A stretch of 64,000 nucleotides of DNA. Source: Oscillospiraceae bacterium (GTDB lineage Bacteria; Bacillota; Clostridia; Oscillospirales; Oscillospiraceae). The DNA is taken from assembly GCA_910574635.1 (NCBI GenBank), contig CAJTCG010000008.1, forward strand, positions 1-64,000. Reading direction: 5' to 3'. A program made the translations under genes and the position numbers. This document shows positions 59,889-64,000 of the stretch, piece after piece; positions within the stretch are counted from its first letter, which is position 1; each line of letters starts with the position of its first letter. Under the pieces are notes generated by a model. That model made no database searches. It worked only from the letters and a program-made list of their open reading frames with translations, and was not told the origin of the DNA.

Positions 59889-60486
59889 AAAGGAATACCT
59901 GCTTGGCAACAGGGCGAGGGAGCTCCTGCGATACACCAATCAGGCGACAAGGATCGTGTCCGATGATGTCAGCCAGCGTGACGTTCGGGCGATTATCAAG
60001 CGTATCGCCGAGCTCGATGACATCCGGGAGGTCAGGTCGGTGTGCTCCATGGTCACACACCAATTAGACGAAAAGAGCAACGAGGGCTTCACCAAGAGCA
60101 AGTTCCGGCTCTACGGCGAGGATATGCGGCAGATTGCCAAGAACATCGTTCGGGATGTCCATTCTGCGAACAACAAGCATTTCCAGACCGAGTATGACGC
60201 ACGGCTCAAGAAGATAGACGACGTTCTGGACGGCTGCACCCTGCTCCTGGAGTACATCCAGATTTGTGTCGAGGAGCACATCATCAGCGTGAAGAAGTCC
60301 GGCGTCTGGACGAAGAAGGTCACTGACGTGAAGTATATGGCCGCCTCCTGGAGAAAGAACGACGGAGGCAGGGCCCGGAAGCTGAGGGAGGAGGCTCAGG
60401 CCCAGGCAGACAAGCGGCAGGTCGAGGTCGTGAAGGCTGCGATCCGCCAGTACAACGCCGAGAGGCAGACCCGCCCCACACAGTAG
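59881..60486 (+). CDS. DGR accessory protein candidate (helical, Avd-like role)
   Basis: 201 residues, nearly all helix: RARELLRYTNQATRIVSDD, KFRLYGEDMRQIAKNIVRDV, DDVLDGCTLLLEYIQICVEE and a basic helix at the C-terminus (ARKLREEAQAQADKRQVEV). It stands where the avd gene stands in the BPP-1 DGR, just before the template repeat and the reverse transcriptase. Avd is a smaller four-helix protein (about 130 residues), so this is either a longer relative or a separate accessory type. Inference: binds RT and template RNA. Confidence 0.62.
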   Translation: MAEKEYLLGNRARELLRYTNQATRIVSDDVSQRDVRAIIKRIAELDDIREVRSVCSMVTHQLDEKSNEGFTKSKFRLYGEDMRQIAKNIVRDVHSANNKHFQTEYDARLKKIDDVLDGCTLLLEYIQICVEEHIISVKKSGVWTKKVTDVKYMAASWRKNDGGRARKLREEAQAQADKRQVEVVKAAIRQYNAERQTRPTQ

Positions 60487-60902
60487 GGATACCCGGCGGT
60501 GGCGCCCGCCTTGTATCAAGGGTATGACTCGTTTTCGGCCGCCAACTGGTGGCTCCGCTCCCCGAACACCAACAACTCCAACAACGCTTGGAACGTGAAC
60601 TCCAATGGCAACTCCAACAACACGAACAACTGCTCGAACTCCTATGGCATCCGCCCCGCTCTGATGGAATGTGAGACGTGTAACCCCCGCAAGGGGGCGA
60701 AAGCAGTACGCCATCATCAAAGGGAGTCATATCCTGTCGCCGCTCTGCGCCACGGGGCGACGACGAACACATCACGCCGAGGCCAGCCACCCCCGCCGGG
60801 GGTGCCGTTGGCTGCCTGGGGGAAGGAGGGCCGGCGTTAGGCATGAGGGCCGGTCGGGAGCTTCCCCTACACCCCGGCCGGCGGAAGCAAAGGAATGGTT
60901 GA
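60487..60902 (+). ncRNA. DGR template RNA region (TR and downstream spacer)
   Basis: A 416-base segment with no credible gene; an open frame through it exists only because the TR copies the target reading frame. It contains the TR (60534-60660) and a downstream spacer with hairpins: CCCCC-GCAA-GGGGG (60684-60697), GTCGCC/GGCGAC (around 60737-60762) and CACCCCCGCCGGGGGTG (about 60788-60804). In known DGRs the RNA spacer next to TR folds to prime cDNA synthesis. The transcript ends are unknown. Confidence 0.8.
60534..60660 (+). repeat. DGR template repeat (TR)
   Basis: 127 bases matching 62605-62731 without gaps. Thirty-four of its bases are A, mostly in AAC codons. All 21 mismatches to VR are at TR adenines, none at C, G or T. 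The last 21 bases (60640-60660) are identical in VR and GC-rich, as expected for the initiation-of-mutagenic-homology end. Similarity stops sharply at both ends. Confidence 0.97.
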
Positions 60903-62093
60903 ATGACCTATCAGGAAATGTGCGCTTTTGACGTGTTGTATGCCGCCTACCTGGAGGCCAGAAGCGGGAAGCGCAAAAAGGTCAGCACCGCCCAGTATGA
61001 GGCGAACGCCCTGGCCTGTACCGAGAAGCTGTCCCGTATACTTGCGTCGAAGACCTATATCCCAGGAAAATTCGAGACTTTCTACGTCTACGAGCCGAAG
61101 AAGCGGCTCGTCCAGGCCCCGGCGTTCGTGGACAAGGTTGTGCTCCATGCCGTGACCGATAACATCCTGTACGAAGCCGTGACGAAGAGCTTTATCCGTG
61201 ACAACTACGCCAGCCAAAAGGGAAAAGGAACCCATGACGGTCTGATGCGGCTGAAGCAGTTCATGGTGGACTACTACCGGCAGTACGGCACAGCCGAAGG
61301 CTGGGTGCTGAAATGCGATGTCCACCACTTCTTCGCCTCCATCGACCATGACAAGCTGAAGGTGAAGCTGAAGGCCCTGCTTGACCGCCGGGGAGTAGAC
61401 CCGCAGATTTATGAGCTGCTGTGCATCTACATCGACACCACGGCGGGACTGCCCCTGGGCTACCAGACCAGCCAGCTCCTCGCCCTGCTGTTCCTGGATG
61501 AGTTTGACCACATCGTCAAGGAGAAGTACGGCGTCAAGAAGTATGGCCGGTACATGGATGACTTCCTCGCCATCCACCCGTCGAAAGAGTTCCTGAAGAA
61601 CCTGTTGGCAGACTTCCGGGTGTTTATGGGCAGCTACGGTCTGGAGCTGAACGAGAAGACCGGCATCTTCCCTCTGAGGAACGGCATCGACTTCCTTGGA
61701 TTCCATAGCTACCTGACCGAGACCGGCGGTGTTGTCCAGAAGCTCCGCAAGGACGGTATCGACAGGATCAAGAAGAACATCAAGATATGGCGGGTCGAGT
61801 ATCCCGCCGGGAACATCACCAAAGAGAAGATACTCGAAAAGTTCGGTTCATGGGACGCTCATGCGGCCCACGGTGACACTCACGCCTTACGGACGAAGTA
61901 TGCCAAGCAGGTCGAGGAAATCATCGGCGAGAAGGTTCCCGTCCACCGGAAAATCAACTCGACGAGGGAGGTTCGGGCGAAGCGGCGAGTAAAGCAGATG
62001 CAGAACATCTACAAGAAGCAGCACAGGGCGCAGGAGCAATCCGGCGCCTTTTCGCCTGTCCCGAGGCCGGCCGACATACCGCCGTGGCAATAA
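60903..62093 (+). CDS. DGR reverse transcriptase
   Basis: 396 residues. RT motifs: KCDVHHFFASIDH near 138-149 with the first catalytic Asp, LPLGYQTSQ near 184-191 where LGxxxSQ replaces the QGxxxSP of other RTs (a DGR-RT hallmark), and the active-site YMDD at 217-220 followed by GIDFLGFHS. A basic C-terminal extension (about 290-375) may bind RNA. It copies TR RNA into cDNA with errors at adenine. The stop is 20 bases before the target gene start. Confidence 0.96.
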   Translation: MTYQEMCAFDVLYAAYLEARSGKRKKVSTAQYEANALACTEKLSRILASKTYIPGKFETFYVYEPKKRLVQAPAFVDKVVLHAVTDNILYEAVTKSFIRDNYASQKGKGTHDGLMRLKQFMVDYYRQYGTAEGWVLKCDVHHFFASIDHDKLKVKLKALLDRRGVDPQIYELLCIYIDTTAGLPLGYQTSQLLALLFLDEFDHIVKEKYGVKKYGRYMDDFLAIHPSKEFLKNLLADFRVFMGSYGLELNEKTGIFPLRNGIDFLGFHSYLTETGGVVQKLRKDGIDRIKKNIKIWRVEYPAGNITKEKILEKFGSWDAHAAHGDTHALRTKYAKQVEEIIGEKVPVHRKINSTREVRAKRRVKQMQNIYKKQHRAQEQSGAFSPVPRPADIPPWQ

Positions 62094-62113
62094 ATTTTGA
62101 AGGAGGAAAAGAC

Positions 62114-63973
62114 ATGGCATCAGTTGCCCTCAGCAGCAAAGCCGTTGGCAGTATCGTCAAGATTAAAGTCAATGGCACCCTGCGGGACTTCATCGTTGTC
62201 CAGCAGGGGAAGCCGTCGTCCATCTACGACGAGTCCTGCAATGGCACATGGTTGTTGATGAAAGACCTGTACGAAAGCCGCCAGTGGCATAGCTCCAACG
62301 TCAATGACTATGCCAACAGCACCATCCACAAGTGGCTCAACAACGAGTTCCTCAACCTGATCGACGCAAATATCCGGGCCCAGATCAGGCAAGCGAAAAT
62401 CCCGTACCGTCCCGGCAGCGGCACCAGCATGAGCGTCAACAGCGGGGCGAACGGCCTGAGTGCGAAGATTTTCCTGTTGTCCAACATCGAGGTCGGCGGC
62501 CAGACCGATTGGAGCTATATGCCCCATGACGGCGCAAGGCTGGCCTACTTCGAGTACGGCACCGGCACCTCGGCCAACAACAAACGCCTCGCCTATCTCA
62601 ACGGTTCGGCCGCCCTCTGGTGGCTCCGCTCCCCGGGCGCCCACTACTCCTGCGACGCTTGGCGCGTGGACTCCAATGGCCACTCCCACTACGCGAGCTA
62701 CTGCTCGGGCTCCTATGGCATCCGCCCCGCTTTGATACTTCCCTCTTCTCTCTTGGTCTCTGATGACGGCTCCGTATCGACGAACACGGCCCCGACCACG
62801 CCCAGCAGCATCTCCGTCCCCAGCAGCATCCAGGGGGGAAGCACCATCACCGTGTCCTGGGGGGCCAGCACCGACAAGGAGAGCAACCTGGAGGGGTATA
62901 TCCTGGAGCGCAGTACCGATGGCGGAAAGTCGTGGTCGCAGATTTACCAGGGCAACAGCCGGAGCACGACCAACACCGTGCCGTTTGGCACGGGAAGCGT
63001 GATGTACCGGGTGAAAGCCTATGACAGCGATGGGCTGGCGTCCGGGTACAAGACCAGCGGCCAAGTGACGGTAGTAAACAACACCGCCCCGACCGCCCCG
63101 AATGGCATCACGGTCCCGAATACCGTCCTGGGCGGTGCGACGCTCACCATTACATGGGGAGCGGCCACCGACCAGGATGGTAATTTGTCTGGGTACAGCC
63201 TGGAGCGGCAGGTGGACGGCGGCGAATGGGAGGTGGTCTACACCGGCAACACCCTGAGTTACACCGATACCATCACGAAGGGCTGGGCGACCGTGGCCTA
63301 CCGGGTCCGGGCCTACGACAGCAACAACGCATACAGCAGCTACACCGTGTCGCCGGAACGGACCGTGAACAACAACACCGCCCCGGCCATCATCTGCGGT
63401 TCCCCCAGCGGGAGCGACCTGGGGGAGAAGGACGCCGGGTTCATGGTGTCCTACTCCGTCTCCGATGTGGACGGCGATGAGATCACTGTGACCGAGGCCA
63501 TCGACGGCGTGACAAAGCGGACGTTCACGGCCACGCTGGACGGGAGCAACAGCTTCAACGTCACCGGCGAGTATTTCATGAAGCTGCTGAACGGCAATCA
63601 CACTCTGACCATCACGGCCAGCGACGGTAAGGCCAGCACCGTCCACACCCTGGTCTTCGCCAAGAAAGTCACCGGGGCCTCTATCACACTGGAGACGCCC
63701 ATGGCGGCCGACGACCAGATCAGCATTTGCGTTCTGTCCGTCATCGGCCTCATCCCGGCGGACGCCGAGTACAAGGTCGAGGTCACGAACAACGCCAATG
63801 ACGAGACCCCGGTGTGGGAGGACTGCACCACCGCCGTGAAGACCGGCGCCAACTATGTCTTCGAGAACAAGACCGCCGCCAATGGCTTCGCCTTCAACTT
63901 CCGGCTGACCGCCGAGCGTGGTCCCAGCGGGGAGGGCGGCTACATCACGTCTGTGCAAGGAGGGTTCCAGTAA
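62114..63973 (+). CDS. DGR target protein: DUF6273-type scaffold with VR, then fibronectin-III-like repeats
   Basis: 619 residues; ATG 62114 with AGGAGG seven bases upstream. Residues 1-225 resemble a DUF6273 domain (WHSSNVNDYANSTIHKWLN; ALWWLRSP; SYGIRPALILPS), probably a C-type-lectin-like scaffold. VR codes for residues 167-206; 16 of its codons differ from the TR. After it come fibronectin-III-like repeats (two similar about 85-residue units from 235 to 415 with ISVPSSIQGGSTITVSWGA and ITVPNTVLGGATLTITWGA) and two beta-rich C-terminal domains. Presumably a displayed receptor-binding protein. Confidence 0.9.
   Translation: MASVALSSKAVGSIVKIKVNGTLRDFIVVQQGKPSSIYDESCNGTWLLMKDLYESRQWHSSNVNDYANSTIHKWLNNEFLNLIDANIRAQIRQAKIPYRPGSGTSMSVNSGANGLSAKIFLLSNIEVGGQTDWSYMPHDGARLAYFEYGTGTSANNKRLAYLNGSAALWWLRSPGAHYSCDAWRVDSNGHSHYASYCSGSYGIRPALILPSSLLVSDDGSVSTNTAPTTPSSISVPSSIQGGSTITVSWGASTDKESNLEGYILERSTDGGKSWSQIYQGNSRSTTNTVPFGTGSVMYRVKAYDSDGLASGYKTSGQVTVVNNTAPTAPNGITVPNTVLGGATLTITWGAATDQDGNLSGYSLERQVDGGEWEVVYTGNTLSYTDTITKGWATVAYRVRAYDSNNAYSSYTVSPERTVNNNTAPAIICGSPSGSDLGEKDAGFMVSYSVSDVDGDEITVTEAIDGVTKRTFTATLDGSNSFNVTGEYFMKLLNGNHTLTITASDGKASTVHTLVFAKKVTGASITLETPMAADDQISICVLSVIGLIPADAEYKVEVTNNANDETPVWEDCTTAVKTGANYVFENKTAANGFAFNFRLTAERGPSGEGGYITSVQGGFQ
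62605..62731 (+). repeat. DGR variable repeat (VR)
   Basis: Matches the TR at 60534-60660 over 127 bases with 21 substitutions, all where TR has A. Changes include AAC to CTC, GGC, CAC, TAC, TGC, GAC, CGC and AGC. One AAT codon is unchanged. The substituted sites are concentrated in the surface-loop part of the scaffold. VR lies internal to its gene. Confidence 0.97.
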
Positions 63974-64000
63974 TGGGGCTGAATGTTATCAGGAAGGACT
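63973..64000 (+). CDS. Start of next tail gene (cut by window edge)
   Basis: ATG at 63973 overlaps the target stop codon (TAATG) and codes MGLNVIRKD before the window ends. Likely translated by coupling with the DGR target; function cannot be told. Confidence 0.6.

Larger units (their letters stand above)
16990..64000. mobile_element. Contractile-tailed prophage, left end through tail-fibre region (right end outside window)
   Basis: From the serine recombinase at 17053 to the window edge nearly all genes are phage functions in canonical order: recombinase, repressor, early regulators, recombination, replication, terminase, portal, capsid, connectors, sheath, tube, chaperone, tape measure, baseplate, fibre and DGR. 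The left boundary is placed after the queA stop codon because the recombinase ends against a terminator there. The exact attachment site cannot be given without the right end. Lysis genes are not seen and are probably to the right. All structural frames are open, so it may be functional. Confidence 0.93.

Noticed and set aside
60499..60840. Open frame of 113 codons covering the TR
   Set aside because: It has no ribosome site, starts with GTG and looks like protein only because TR copies the target frame; the rest is low-quality sequence with hairpins. Treated as template RNA.
1..64000. tRNA or rRNA genes and CRISPR arrays
   Set aside because: None was seen on reading; no cloverleaf with GTTCGA-type arm or regularly spaced repeats was recognised.

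Overview
The window is a GC-rich Firmicutes chromosome segment, most like an Oscillospiraceae-type gut Clostridia member. That placement is inferred from spoIID, asd/dapA, an NADP-type glutamate dehydrogenase, strong AGGAGG ribosome binding sites and an L10 leader RNA; no marker gives a species. About 17 kb of host DNA is followed by a prophage that starts just behind queA and runs off the right edge. Host part (1-16989): an AT-rich island carries the start of an IS256-type transposase and a two-gene operon (EACC1-like membrane protein plus HExxH metallopeptidase) that looks like a conflict or defence module. A collapsed cysK relic follows, then an ECF sigma/anti-sigma pair, an SplB-like radical SAM enzyme, a lipoprotein, a MazG-like protein, DUF5662, an XRE regulator with glycine-periodic repeats, gdhA, ruvX, rplL and rplJ with leader and promoter, another lipoprotein, dapA, asd, a SpoIID-domain protein and queA. 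Prophage part (16990-64000, incomplete): a large serine recombinase and a CI-like repressor face left. The early genes face right: regulators, a membrane-anchored transglycosylase, a RecB-like nuclease with a Bet/RecT annealase, replication initiator and DnaC-like loader, RusA, a DUF5131 radical-SAM-like protein, an HD protein and a PemK toxin. An antisense NucS-like gene sits between terminators. A cassette of ParB-like, ATP-grasp, glycosyltransferase-like and PLP-decarboxylase genes then precedes the terminase and looks like a DNA or small-molecule modification pathway. The late genes describe a contractile-tailed (myovirus-type) particle: terminase, a portal fused to a Nudix domain and a toxin-like domain, minor head protein, DUF2213 protease/scaffold, decoration protein, capsid, connectors, DUF3383 sheath, tube, tail assembly chaperone with a -1 frame extension, tape measure, baseplate hub, spike, PAAR tip, gp25, gpJ, gpI-like and fibre protein. 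The outstanding system is a complete diversity-generating retroelement (DGR) at 59881-63973. It has a helical accessory protein, a 127-bp template repeat (TR), a DGR-type reverse transcriptase (YMDD, and LGxxxSQ in place of QGxxxSP), and a target protein with a 127-bp variable repeat (VR). TR and VR differ at 21 sites, every one an adenine in TR, which is the signature of adenine-specific mutagenic retrohoming. The target is a DUF6273-type scaffold followed by fibronectin-III-like repeats, presumably a receptor-binding protein of the phage tail.
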